From contig JANYGI010000088.1 of NCBI GenBank assembly GCA_025362495.1, positions 1 to 45,540 on the forward strand: a stretch of DNA of 45,540 nt, read 5' to 3'. The position numbers and the translations under genes were made by a program. Below the pieces are notes generated by a model that did no database searches, was not told where the DNA came from, and saw only the letters and a list, made by a program, of their open reading frames with translations. The stretch is from Byssovorax sp. GTDB lineage: Bacteria; Myxococcota_A; Polyangia; Polyangiales; Polyangiaceae. Of the stretch, positions 1 to 7,798 are shown piece by piece; the first letter of the stretch is position 1, and each line of letters starts with the position of its first letter.

Positions 1-651
1 GCGGTTCATCACGTAGCGCGTGCGCAGGAGCGGCATGTCGAAGGCCTTGCCGTTGTACGTGACGATCATCGAGGCCTGGGCGAGGCGCTCGGTGAGCAGC
101 TCGAGGATCGGCGCCTCCTCGCCGAGGCGACGGAGCAGCACCTGCTCGAGCACGAAGAGGTTGGTCTCGGGATCGAGCCAAGCGAGGCCGAGCAGGAAGG
201 GGACCGTGCCCGTGCCGCCCGCGAGCCCGGTGGTCTCGGTGTCGAGGTAAAGCGCGCGGCGCGGATCGCACCCCGCGAGCACCGGATCGAGCGCGAGGAG
301 CGCGAGCATCGCCGGATCGGCGTGGAGCGCGGCGCAGAGCGGAGCGCGGCCCACACGCGCGCCGAGAGCCGATCGCGCGCGGTGCAGGTAGAGCGGCCCG
401 CTCTTCGTCTGCTGCACGACGAAGGGCAGCTCGCCGCGCGTGGGATCGGCGCGCGGCGGCGGCGGCACGTCGCGCGCGACGATGCGGGCGATGCGCTCGC
501 GCAGATCGTCGAGCGACGGCCGCCCCGACGACGACGGGATCGCCGCGGGCGCGATCGCTGCGTCGGGCAGCGAAGCCGCGGGCAGCGGTGCCAGAGGCGC
601 GCCGCTGATCGACGCCGGGAGGCGCGCGAGCTTCGTGAGAAATGACGTCAT
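1..651 (-). CDS. RNase H-like exonuclease-type protein (YprB-like), C-terminus cut by window edge
   Basis: This gene runs off the left edge, so only its N-terminal 217 codons are visible. It starts at the ATG at 651-649 and begins MTSFLTKLARLP. After an Ala/Pro-rich leader of about 60 residues, the frame reads 'LYLDTETTGLAGGTGT', then 'PFLLGLAWLD', then 'MIVTYNGKAFDMPLLRTRY'. DxETTG followed by a TYNGKxFDxPLLRTR block is the signature of the YprB-type RNase H-like (DEDD exonuclease-related) domain. The first Asp and Glu would be metal ligands; the last acidic ligand lies outside the window. The preceding gene on this strand ends only 19 bases upstream, so the two are probably co-transcribed. 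Biological substrate unknown. The domain call is secure; the function is inference from the family. Confidence 0.8.
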   Translation of the reverse strand, partial: MTSFLTKLARLPASISGAPLAPLPAASLPDAAIAPAAIPSSSGRPSLDDLRERIARIVARDVPPPPRADPTRGELPFVVQQTKSGPLYLHRARSALGARVGRAPLCAALHADPAMLALLALDPVLAGCDPRRALYLDTETTGLAGGTGTVPFLLGLAWLDPETNLFVLEQVLLRRLGEEAPILELLTERLAQASMIVTYNGKAFDMPLLRTRYVMNR

Positions 652-670
652 GCTGAGCGTCGGTACAGTG

Positions 671-1441
671 TCACGGGAGGCGCTCTCTCGGCAAGCCGAG
701 GTCGAGCACGAGCCCCGCCGCCGCGGCCACGCGCGCCGAGGAAGCGCCCGCGCGCAGGCGTCGCAGCGCGAGCCGCGGCAGCGTCGCGAGCAGCGGGAGC
801 ACGACGCCGGCGGGCGTGAACGGGTTCGCCGCGAGGGCCTCGCGCACCTCGGCGTGGAGCATCCACCGCGGGCTCGCGCACACCTCGCGGAGGATGGCCT
901 CGGTCGTGGGGCGGCGCGCCGCGATGGCGACGACGTCGCGGCACCGGATCCAGCGCTGCATGACGAGGCGACGGATCATCCGTGGATCGTGGTGCGCGAG
1001 GAGGCGCGACCGACGATGGAGCTGCCGCTGCGGTTGCCACGGCGCGCGCGGCTCGATCCCGAGCGGCCCCTCGACGGCTATCCCGATCTCGGCGAGGCGC
1101 CCGCGCGCGGCGATCGCGCAGCGCCCCGGGCCCGTGCCGAGGATCGCCGCGACGGCGTGGCGCTCGTCAGCCGATGCCGCGTCGCGGATCGCGGTGAGGG
1201 TCGTGGAGGCCGCGGGCTCCGCGAGGATCCACAGCGCGAGCGCCACCGCGGCGTCGCGCGATGACGCGTCGCCGGAGATCGCGCCGCGAAGGATGCTGTC
1301 GATCAAGCCCGCTGCGGCAGCGGGGCTGTGCTGCGCGAGGCGCTCGCCGAGCACCGTTTGCCGCTGCGCGGCCTCGGGCAATCCATGCATCGCTCGCAGC
1401 GTCGATGCGTCCCCTGCCCCGTTCGCCGCGTCGCGCGCCAT
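671..1441 (-). CDS. alpha-helical repeat protein of unknown function
   Basis: A 256-residue protein with no signal peptide or membrane segment. It is Ala/Arg/Leu-rich and looks all-helical. The C-terminal half has short helical units such as 'RDVVAIAARRPTTEAILREVC', 'PRWMLHAEVREALAANPFTP' and 'VVLPLLATLPRLALRRL'. The 'ALAANPFTP' turn followed by a helix resembles leucine-rich-repeat-variant or HEAT-like units. The ATG at 1441 begins MARDAANGAGD. It ends 19 bases before the YprB-like gene, which suggests one transcript and perhaps a shared role. I do not recognise a specific family. A protein-interaction role is a guess from the repeat-like architecture. Confidence 0.6.
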   Translation of the reverse strand: MARDAANGAGDASTLRAMHGLPEAAQRQTVLGERLAQHSPAAAAGLIDSILRGAISGDASSRDAAVALALWILAEPAASTTLTAIRDAASADERHAVAAILGTGPGRCAIAARGRLAEIGIAVEGPLGIEPRAPWQPQRQLHRRSRLLAHHDPRMIRRLVMQRWIRCRDVVAIAARRPTTEAILREVCASPRWMLHAEVREALAANPFTPAGVVLPLLATLPRLALRRLRAGASSARVAAAAGLVLDLGLPRERLP

Positions 1442-1549
1442 GGTCGATCGGGGAGCGTGGACTCGACCCGCGGCATTGTCAAAGCGCGACGCTCACGCCG
1501 CGAGCAGGACGGTTTTCAGGCGGCGGCGCGTCCCCTCTCCTGCGGGGCC

Positions 1550-2653
1550 TCAGTTGATCCTCACGCCGCTCGCCGCGAACGTGCCTTGAAAGCGCAGCGC
1601 ATCGTGGCATTGCGCCGTCGCGGCCTGCCCCTCGGCCGCGCACCAGTCGCCGTTGAACACGATGTGACCGCCGCCGTCGCGCTTGCAGTGGGCGGTGGGC
1701 TGTGCGCCGTCGCCGAAGACCGCCGCGTCGCCGGAGAGCACGACGCAGAGGGTCTGCCCGATCGCGGCGATCACCGCGCTATCGGCCTCTTCGAGCGAGA
1801 GATACGCGGAGACCTGGCCCGCGTGGAGGAAGCCGGGGTGAAGGGAATCAGGGACGCAGCCGCTCGCCGGATCGAGCGCGGCGGCGTTGTACTCGCCGAT
1901 GCAGCTGTGATCGCCGGAGAGCGTTTCGATGGTGAAGCTCGTCTGGCGCAAGGGCAGGAGGAACGACGCAGCGCCCTGGAGATCGAGGAAGACAGGCAGG
2001 TTGAGGTCCGCCGCCGACGTGGTGATCGCGCACGTCGCGTCGAGCGCCCCGCTGAGCGTGACGGGCTGGGCATGAAAGCTCGCGCCCTGGCCCTGCGGGA
2101 AGACCTCGTCGTCGAAGGCGTAACCGTCGCTGGGATTGCTCTCGGGGCGCGCGCCGCCGGTGCGCAGCGTCCCCGCCACCGTGTCGAGCTGCAGCAACCA
2201 CGACAGCGTGCCTCCACCGTTGAGGTTGCACTGCGCGTCGTTGAGCGTGACGCCGTTCTCGATCACGCTCTTGATGAGGCCCTTCGTCAGGGCCGACGGC
2301 GCTGTGATCGAGAGGTCTGCCATGCGCAGGCCGAACGGGGACGCGCCGGCGTTGTCGACGAGCGCGAGGCAGACCGACGCGCTGGCCTTGCACGCGGCCG
2401 AAGTCGGCGTGCAAGGCGCGTTCGGCAGGCCTCCGCCGGGCCCGTTGCACGGCCCGCCGCCCGACGTCGTCGTGGGGCCGCCCGATCCGGTCGTGACGCC
2501 GGGCCCGGACGGTCCGTTCGATGCGCTCGAGGTCGGCGTCGATCCGCCGGCTCCGCCGTCGACGACGACGCTGCCGCCGCAGTGCGTGGAGGCGAGCGCG
2601 AGGCCCACCAGGGTGGAAGAAACGAGGAGAGCATAAGCAGAATGAAGGTGCAT
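1550..2653 (-). CDS. secreted or lipid-anchored hypothetical protein
   Basis: A 367-residue protein with an N-terminal hydrophobic segment (about residues 6-22) ending 'LALASTHCGGS', then a Gly/Ser/Thr/Pro-rich linker to about residue 70. The Cys after STH could be a lipid-anchor Cys, but His at -1 is not a normal lipobox residue, so plain secretion is equally possible. The globular part from about residue 70 has several cysteines and alternating beta-like segments, consistent with an exported disulfide-containing domain. I recognise no family. The ATG at 2653 directly follows an AT-rich stretch with TATC/GATA-like elements. It lies upstream of the helical-repeat gene on the same strand, with a gap of about 110 bases. 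Confidence 0.6.
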   Translation of the reverse strand: MHLHSAYALLVSSTLVGLALASTHCGGSVVVDGGAGGSTPTSSASNGPSGPGVTTGSGGPTTTSGGGPCNGPGGGLPNAPCTPTSAACKASASVCLALVDNAGASPFGLRMADLSITAPSALTKGLIKSVIENGVTLNDAQCNLNGGGTLSWLLQLDTVAGTLRTGGARPESNPSDGYAFDDEVFPQGQGASFHAQPVTLSGALDATCAITTSAADLNLPVFLDLQGAASFLLPLRQTSFTIETLSGDHSCIGEYNAAALDPASGCVPDSLHPGFLHAGQVSAYLSLEEADSAVIAAIGQTLCVVLSGDAAVFGDGAQPTAHCKRDGGGHIVFNGDWCAAEGQAATAQCHDALRFQGTFAASGVRIN

Positions 2654-2758
2654 CCTATCAGGCTATCTCCGGCGCGGGGCCGATGGCTGAACCTCCGGAG
2701 CGCGCCGGCTTTCTCCCGGGCCCGGGCTCGATCCGAGCGGGATCGGGAGCCGGTCGGC

Positions 2759-3580
2759 CTACGGCCCGCCGGGCAGGTCCCCGCAGCAGCGGAAGCCCGT
2801 CTCGTAGAACAGGAATCCATCGGCGTGCGCCGGGTTCGTCGACTGGCACGTTGGCTTGTTACCGCCAAAGCACCCTGCCCAGTAGCAGCCCTTCAGCACG
2901 TGTGGATAGCTGTTGACGTGGGGCTTCGTGCGGACCACCCACTCCTCCACGTTGCCGGTCATGTCGTACACGCCGTAGCCGCTCACGCAGCCCGGATCGG
3001 CGCCGCTGAGATCGCCTTGCCAGAGCTTCTCGACCTCGTTCTGGGCGGCCGGCGCCGGCCAGGTGTTCAAGGCGGCCTCGTCGACGACCTTCCAGGTCTT
3101 GTCGTCGTTGCACTGCCCGTCGACGTGGGTGTCGCCGTAAGGATACGTCGATTGATTGGGCCCCTCACAGGCGGTGTCCCATTCGTCCTCGGTGCAGAGG
3201 CGCTTGCCCTTCTCCTTGCACCACTGCTCGGCCAGGACGGCGCTTTCCATCACGAGCGGCCGCTCGCCGGCGAGGTTCGGCGCCTCGTAGCGATCGATGC
3301 AGAAGCCGCTGGCGAGGGCCATGTCGACAGGGCACGTCGGGCCGCCGGAGCTGGAGCTGCCGCTCGCACCGCCGGAGCCAGCGGAGCCCCCCTTGCCGCC
3401 GGTGCTGCCGTTGCCGCCGGAGCCGCCGGAGCCCCCCACGCCGGCCGAGGTCGCGCCGCCGCCCGCGCCCGTCGACGACGCCGCGCCCGTCGACGACGAT
3501 GCGCCGTCGCCGCAGCCGAGGGCCAAGAGGGCGGCCGATCCGAGGCCGATCCACGCATTCACGAGCGAGATTCGCGTCAT
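2759..3580 (-). CDS. SUMF1/FGE-sulfatase-fold lipoprotein
   Basis: A 273-residue lipoprotein. The signal peptide ends with a good lipobox, LLALGC, followed by a Ser/Gly/Ala linker to about residue 78. The remainder shows the SUMF1 (formylglycine-generating-enzyme-like) pattern: 'FCIDRYEAPN', 'AEQWCKEKGKRLCTEDEW', 'YPYGDT', 'VYDMTGNVEEWV' and a final 'ETGFRCC'. These blocks (Glu-Ala substrate-groove motif, RLCTEDEWE, DMxGNVxEW, GFRC) are standard for the fold. The canonical FGE active-site Cys pair near the C-terminus is not in its usual sequence context, so this is probably a binding or structural member, not a true formylglycine synthase. A purine-rich GAGGAGG lies about 8 bases before the ATG and fixes the start. 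Confidence 0.85.
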   Translation of the reverse strand: MTRISLVNAWIGLGSAALLALGCGDGASSSTGAASSTGAGGGATSAGVGGSGGSGGNGSTGGKGGSAGSGGASGSSSSGGPTCPVDMALASGFCIDRYEAPNLAGERPLVMESAVLAEQWCKEKGKRLCTEDEWDTACEGPNQSTYPYGDTHVDGQCNDDKTWKVVDEAALNTWPAPAAQNEVEKLWQGDLSGADPGCVSGYGVYDMTGNVEEWVVRTKPHVNSYPHVLKGCYWAGCFGGNKPTCQSTNPAHADGFLFYETGFRCCGDLPGGP

Positions 3581-3660
3581 CGTCGAGGCCTCCTCGGCGC
3601 AAGAAAACCGGGGTGATCCGGCCGGAGATGCGCCGCGGCGTCAACCCGGCCGCGGCGCGC

Positions 3661-4227
3661 TCAGGACCACGTGATGCGGAAGTGGCAGCGAGGCAAGTCG
3701 CCGCCACCGTCGACGATCGCGACGCCGGTGCGCTTCACGCCCGTCAGCTCGATCACCCCGAAGATGCTGCCGCGCAGGTAGTGATAGAAGGCCGACGACG
3801 CGAACGGACGATCCTCGATCAGCACCTCGATGCGCCCCGGCTGCTCGATGAGGACCCGCATCGTCCCGCACTCGCGCGCGTACATCTTGTAGATGTCCGC
3901 GGTCCGCGCCGTGACGAACTCGGGCGACGCGATCCGGAGGAACATCCGGTAGATGCCGGTCATGTCGGCGCGGAGCTGGAGGCGTCCGAGCTCGAACATC
4001 CGGGCGGGATCGCGCTGGAAGAGCCGCTCGAAGGTGCGGCTGAACACCGGCTCGACGTCCGCGAGCGGCACCCACGAGATCGCGAGCGGCGGCTGCCGGA
4101 TCAGGGCGGCGCAGGGCTTCGGGAGCCCATCGACGAAGACCTCGAAGTCGCGCGGCGGGACCATCTCGCGCAGGACCCCCACGAGCGAGTTGAAGCCTGC
4201 CGCTTTGAGCTCGGGGACGGCCATCAT
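3661..4227 (-). CDS. small cytoplasmic protein, possibly DUF2378/TIGR02265-like
   Basis: A 188-residue protein without signal or membrane segments. It opens 'MMAVPELKAAGFNSLVGVLREM' and ends 'LPRCHFRITWS', with a central 'FQRDPARMFELGRLQLRADMTGIYRMFLRI' block and many aromatic residues. The length, the N-terminal helix-rich half and the C-terminal alternating 'GVIELTGVKRTGVAIVDGGG' strands recall the myxobacterial TIGR02265/DUF2378 group and V4R/HNOB-like folds. I cannot confirm which. Two start codons are adjacent (4227 and 4224). A TATGTT at 4238-4233 on the minus strand lies only 5 bases upstream, so the transcript may be nearly leaderless. It is separated from coaE by about 80 bases. Confidence 0.6.
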   Translation of the reverse strand: MMAVPELKAAGFNSLVGVLREMVPPRDFEVFVDGLPKPCAALIRQPPLAISWVPLADVEPVFSRTFERLFQRDPARMFELGRLQLRADMTGIYRMFLRIASPEFVTARTADIYKMYARECGTMRVLIEQPGRIEVLIEDRPFASSAFYHYLRGSIFGVIELTGVKRTGVAIVDGGGDLPRCHFRITWS

Positions 4228-4311
4228 CGACGAACATAGCCCGGGCGTCGCGCCCTGGCTCGCGACGAGTGGTGCCGGGGGTGATTGCGGCCACAGCGAC
4301 CTTGCGGTCGA

Positions 4312-4929
4312 TCAGCGCCGCGGGGAGGCGCCCGCGCGGATCGCCGCGAGCACCTCGTCGGCGCGGCGCTCCGTCGTGGCCTTCTCGCCCGCGTTGTCGA
4401 TGACGTGATCGGCCGCGGCGATCTTCGTCGCGAGCGGGAGCTGCGCGGCGATGCGCGCGCGGGCCTGCTCTTCGGTCGACTCGTCGCGGGCCATGGCGCG
4501 CGCGAGCTGGACGTCGAGCGGGACGGCGACGACGACCAGGGGGCGGAAGGCGTCGCCGAGGTTGTTCTCGACGAGGAGCGCGGCCTCGTAGCACGCGAGC
4601 GGCTCGCCGGCGGCGTCGAGCGCGGCGATGCGCTGGGCGCTGCGAGCGGCGATGCGCGGGTGGAGGATGGCGTTGAGGGCGCGGCGCTTGTCGGCGGCGG
4701 CGAAGACCAGATCGCCGAGGCGGGCGCGATCGAGCGATCCGTCGGGCGCGATGACGCCGTCGCCGAAGGCCGCGACGATCGCCGCGAGCCCTTCGCTGCC
4801 CGGCTCGACGACCTCGCGCGCGATCTGATCGGCGTCGATCACCGGCACGCCGCGGGCGCGAAAGCGGGCCGCCACGGTGCTCTTTCCCGAGGCGAGGCCG
4901 CCGGTGAGGCCGAAGACGAGGATGCTCAT
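4312..4929 (-). CDS. coaE: dephospho-CoA kinase
   Basis: Last step of coenzyme A synthesis: ATP-dependent 3'-phosphorylation of dephospho-CoA in the cytoplasm. The 205-residue protein begins MSILVFGLTGGLASGKST. GLTGGxASGKST is the CoaE P-loop signature. It is followed by 'VPVIDADQIAREVV' (the DAD substrate motif), 'LNAILHPRI' and 'ATKIAAADHVIDNAG', all typical of the family, and the length is normal. An upstream in-frame start at 5043 would overlap the preceding Nudix gene by 110 bases, so I place the start at the ATG at 4929. It is the last gene of the pncB-pncA-Nudix-coaE run, only 4 bases after the Nudix stop. Confidence 0.93.
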   Translation of the reverse strand: MSILVFGLTGGLASGKSTVAARFRARGVPVIDADQIAREVVEPGSEGLAAIVAAFGDGVIAPDGSLDRARLGDLVFAAADKRRALNAILHPRIAARSAQRIAALDAAGEPLACYEAALLVENNLGDAFRPLVVVAVPLDVQLARAMARDESTEEQARARIAAQLPLATKIAAADHVIDNAGEKATTERRADEVLAAIRAGASPRR

Positions 4930-4933
4930 CGCG

Positions 4934-5662
4934 CTACCTCGACGCCTCGGCGAAGGGCCAGCGCTGCTCGATCCGCGGCGCGACGGCGTGGTAGCGCGGC
5001 GCGCCCGGCGTGGCCTCGGACGCCTCGCGCAGGAGGGCGTCACGCGCGATCTCGGCGCGAAATGCCGTGGAATCGAGCGCGCCGCCGAGGATCAGCTCGA
5101 AGGCGCGCTGGGCCTCGGCGAGCGTGAACGACGCCGGGAGCAGCGCGAACGCGAGCTCGGCGACGCGCTCGCGCAGGCGGCGCACCGCGAGGGCGATCAC
5201 CGCGTGATGGTCGAACGCCAGCGCCGTGACCGCGGCGCCCGCGTGCTCGAGGCGGTAGCCGCCGTCGCTCGCGAGCGTGAGCCCGAGCCACGCCGCCTCG
5301 GCCGCGTCGTCGGAGCCCACGGCCTCGCCCGCGCGCGACGCCGGCAGGAACCCGAGGTGCGCGACGGTCACGACCCAGCCGCGCGGATCGCGCCCCGGCG
5401 TCGAGAAGCACCCGAGCTCTTCGAGGCGCACGTCGCGCACGCCGGTCTCTTCCGTGAGCTCGCGCGCCGCTGCCTGCGCCACGGTCTCGCCCGGCTCGAC
5501 GAAGCCGCCGGGCAGCGCCCACGAGCCCTTGAACGGCTCGTTTCCACGGCGAATGAAGAGGACGCGCAGGCCGCTCTCGTCGAGCAGGAGCGCGACGACG
5601 TCGGCCGTGAGCGACGGGCGCGGGTACTCTTTTTTCTCGGACGTCTTGGCAGTCGTGCTCAT
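4934..5662 (-). CDS. Nudix hydrolase with C-terminal winged-helix-like region (NrtR-like)
   Basis: A 242-residue protein. The Nudix domain (about residues 15-150) has an intact Nudix box from Gly53 to Val75: Gly53, Glu59, Arg67-Glu68, Glu71-Glu72, Gly74, matching GX5EX7REUXEEXGU. The C-terminal 85 residues ('FELILGGALDSTAFRAEIAR' and following) look like the winged-helix found in NrtR-type regulators of NAD metabolism. The ATG overlaps the pncA stop by four bases (ATGA). The position between nicotinamidase and coaE supports an NAD-related role: either ADP-ribose-sensing repressor, ADP-ribose pyrophosphatase, or both. Many NrtR proteins have a decayed Nudix box; here it is complete, so catalytic activity is plausible. 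A regulatory role is inferred from context. Confidence 0.82.
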   Translation of the reverse strand: MSTTAKTSEKKEYPRPSLTADVVALLLDESGLRVLFIRRGNEPFKGSWALPGGFVEPGETVAQAAARELTEETGVRDVRLEELGCFSTPGRDPRGWVVTVAHLGFLPASRAGEAVGSDDAAEAAWLGLTLASDGGYRLEHAGAAVTALAFDHHAVIALAVRRLRERVAELAFALLPASFTLAEAQRAFELILGGALDSTAFRAEIARDALLREASEATPGAPRYHAVAPRIEQRWPFAEASR

Positions 5663-6324
5663 GCGTGGGCTCCGGTGAGGGCTGCGGACGAGATCATCCC
5701 CACGCCGGCGTCGGCCATCTCGCGGAGCGCGGCCTCGGTGCCTTCCTTGGTGATCCCGGCGACGGCGTCGGTGACGAGCGTGGTGGTGTAGCCGCGCGCG
5801 CGCAGGCCGAGCGCCGCGGCCTTGACGCAGTAGTCGGTGGCGACGCCGTAGACGAAGAGCTCGGGCGGCTCCGGGAACGTGGCGAAGAGCGCCGCGAGGA
5901 AGCGCTCGGCCAGCGGGTTCGCGAAGAGGCTGTAGACCTCTTTCTCGAAGTACACGCCCTGCGTCTCGCCGCTCGCGACCTCGTACACCACGCTGTCAAC
6001 AGGCGCGTCCGGCACGTTGGGCAGGAAGCGAAAGCGCGGCGGGAGCGTGCCGTCGAGCTTGAGCCAGCCCGGCGTCCCCTTCACGCAATGGTCGGGGAAA
6101 TTGGGCTTTTCGCCGATTGGCGCCGGGCTCGCGCTGGAGGCGAACTCCCACGCGTCCCAGGCGTGCGAGTCGACCGATCCGAGGATCGGGATCCGGTTCG
6201 CGACGGCGTGGCGCGTGAGCTCGCGGAAGCCGGCGTTGGGCGAGCCGGGGACGAAGAGCGCCCCCGTCGGCTCGCAGAAGTCACGCTGCACGTCGACGTC
6301 GATGAATACCCTGCGAGCGGCCAT
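5659..6324 (-). CDS. pncA: nicotinamidase (isochorismatase-fold cysteine hydrolase)
   Basis: Hydrolyses nicotinamide to nicotinate and ammonia, feeding the Preiss-Handler NAD salvage path. The 221-residue protein starts [17 protein letters not shown]. Asp11 is the expected catalytic Asp, Lys128 ('YFEKEVYSLF') the likely Lys, and Cys166 in 'YGVATDYCVKAA' the nucleophile. 'FPDHCVKGTPG' matches the conserved HCxxGT block. The open frame extends far upstream into pncB, but the ATG at 6324 is the sensible start: it shares one base with the pncB stop (TGATG), typical of translational coupling. Its own stop overlaps the next start by four bases. The directly upstream pncB uses the product. An alternative is a related isochorismatase-like amidase, but the context makes nicotinamidase most likely. 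Confidence 0.88.
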   Translation of the reverse strand: MAARRVFIDVDVQRDFCEPTGALFVPGSPNAGFRELTRHAVANRIPILGSVDSHAWDAWEFASSASPAPIGEKPNFPDHCVKGTPGWLKLDGTLPPRFRFLPNVPDAPVDSVVYEVASGETQGVYFEKEVYSLFANPLAERFLAALFATFPEPPELFVYGVATDYCVKAAALGLRARGYTTTLVTDAVAGITKEGTEAALREMADAGVGMISSAALTGAHA

Positions 6325-7706
6325 CACGAGGCCTCCTTCTGCGGGACGGCATAGGCCGCGCGGACCTCGGCGACCAGCGCGGAAAGGCGCGGCGAGGGCT
6401 GCGGCGCGAGGCCCACCCACGACGGCGTCGGCTCGTCGAGGAGGTGCAGATCCGCGGGCAACGAGGCGCGCGACGCCGCGGCCCGGGCGCGGATCGCCGC
6501 GAGCGGCTCGGCGGGCGCGAGCCGCTTTCCGCCGCGCATCACCGGGATCAAGAGCGGCGTCGGATCCCTGCCCCACGCCGGATCGGCCGCCTCGTCGTCG
6601 AGCGTGACGACGTCGCGGGTGATCTTCCCCGCCGCGTCGTGGAAGCGGAGCACCTGGTGGGCGCCGGGAAATGTGCCTTTCCCCTCGGAGAATTTGGCGA
6701 TCGGCCGCGTCTTCCCGCCCACCGTCAGCTCGACCAGCTTGTAGACGCCGCCGAGCGCGGGCGCGTCGAGCGACGTGACGAGATCGGTGCCGACGCCGTA
6801 GGTGTCGATGGGCGCGCCGGCCGCGCGCAGCTCGGCGATGCGGATCTCGTTGAGGTCGCCCGACGCGACGATCTTCGCTGTTCTGCAGCCGTTCTCGTCG
6901 AGGATCACCCGCACCGCGCGGCTCTGCTCGAGCAGATCACCCGAGTCGAGGCGCACGCCCTTGAGCTTGTCGCCGGCGATCTTCGCCGCGCGCTCGGCGC
7001 CTCGAAGCGTGTCGTAGGTGTCGATGAGCAGGATCGACGCGCTCGGAAATACCGCGGTATACGCCGCGAAAGCGGCCTCTTCCGAGTCGTGCGCCATCGT
7101 CCACATGTGGGCCGCGGTGCCGGTCACCGGGACGCCGAAGCGCCGCCCGGCCTCCACGTTCGACGTGGCCGCGAAGCCGACGGCGTAGGCCGCGCGCGCC
7201 GCGTCGACGGCCGCGTCCGGGTGGGTGCGCCGCGTCCCGAACTCGATCACCGCGGCGTCGCCCGCCGATTCGACGACGCGCGCGGCCTTCGAGGCGATCA
7301 TCGTCGCGTGGTTGACCGCCGAGAGCAGGAACGTCTCGACGAGCTGCGCCTCGACGATCGGCCCGCGCACGCGGAGGAGCGGCTCGTTGGCGAAGGCCGC
7401 GGTGCCCTCCGGCATGGCGTCGACGTCGCCCGTGAAGCGCAGCCCGCGGAGGTAGTCGGCGAAGGCCGGCGTCATCGCGTCGCGGAGCCCGGGGATGGTC
7501 GCGAGGTAGGCGATCTCGTCCTCGGTGAAGCGGAGATTTTCCAGGTAGCTCAGCACCCGCTCGAGCCCCATCGCGATGAGGTAGCGACGACGTCGTGGGA
7601 GCCTGCGGACGAACATTTCGCAGGTGGCGACGGCGTCGGTCATGCCCCGGTGGAAATACCCGGCGGCCATCGTGAGCTGGTAGAGATCGGTAGCGAGTGC
7701 GTCCAC
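6324..7706 (-). CDS. pncB: nicotinate phosphoribosyltransferase
   Basis: Converts nicotinate and PRPP to nicotinate mononucleotide, the committed step of Preiss-Handler NAD salvage. The 460-residue protein begins [18 protein letters not shown], a near-diagnostic NAPRTase start (TDLYQLTMA), followed by '[16 protein letters not shown]', '[20 protein letters not shown]', '[12 protein letters not shown]', '[13 protein letters not shown]', '[14 protein letters not shown]', '[12 protein letters not shown]' and 'VYKLVEL'. The length is normal. The start codon is GTG at 7706. A GATAGT element at 7720-7715 on the minus strand leaves only about 8 bases before the GTG, suggesting a very short leader. 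It is the first gene of the NAD-salvage run and divergent from folD. Confidence 0.93.
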   Translation of the reverse strand: MDALATDLYQLTMAAGYFHRGMTDAVATCEMFVRRLPRRRRYLIAMGLERVLSYLENLRFTEDEIAYLATIPGLRDAMTPAFADYLRGLRFTGDVDAMPEGTAAFANEPLLRVRGPIVEAQLVETFLLSAVNHATMIASKAARVVESAGDAAVIEFGTRRTHPDAAVDAARAAYAVGFAATSNVEAGRRFGVPVTGTAAHMWTMAHDSEEAAFAAYTAVFPSASILLIDTYDTLRGAERAAKIAGDKLKGVRLDSGDLLEQSRAVRVILDENGCRTAKIVASGDLNEIRIAELRAAGAPIDTYGVGTDLVTSLDAPALGGVYKLVELTVGGKTRPIAKFSEGKGTFPGAHQVLRFHDAAGKITRDVVTLDDEAADPAWGRDPTPLLIPVMRGGKRLAPAEPLAAIRARAAASRASLPADLHLLDEPTPSWVGLAPQPSPRLSALVAEVRAAYAVPQKEAS

Positions 7707-7731
7707 GCTCCCGGACTATCACCGCTCGGGC

Positions 7732-7746
7732 GATCTTGGCTAGATC
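7732..7746. promoter_or_regulatory. short inverted repeat between pncB and folD, possible operator
   Basis: GATCT (7732-7736) and AGATC (7742-7746) form a perfect 5-bp inverted repeat around a 5-bp spacer in the 92-base divergent gap. It lies just upstream of the suggested pncB -10. An NrtR-like protein is encoded in the same operon, so this is the natural place for its operator. GATC is very common in this DNA, so the repeat may be chance. Confidence 0.22.
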
Positions 7747-7781
7747 AGCGCCCTTCGCGGGTGTCGACGCGGGGGTGGTTT

Positions 7782-7790
7782 TGCTAAGCT
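7782..7790 (+). promoter_or_regulatory. extended -10 element (TGCTAAGCT) of folD
   Basis: TGnTAnnnT-type extended -10 placed 8 bases before the folD ATG at 7799. Transcription would start about at the ATG, giving a leaderless or nearly leaderless mRNA. I see no convincing -35 box at the usual distance. Similar elements precede other starts in this window. Confidence 0.4.
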
Positions 7791-7798
7791 CCGCCGCC

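Noticed and set aside
2759-3580. Calling the SUMF1-like lipoprotein a formylglycine-generating enzyme.
   Set aside because: The C-terminal active-site Cys context of true FGE is missing and no sulfatase gene is nearby.
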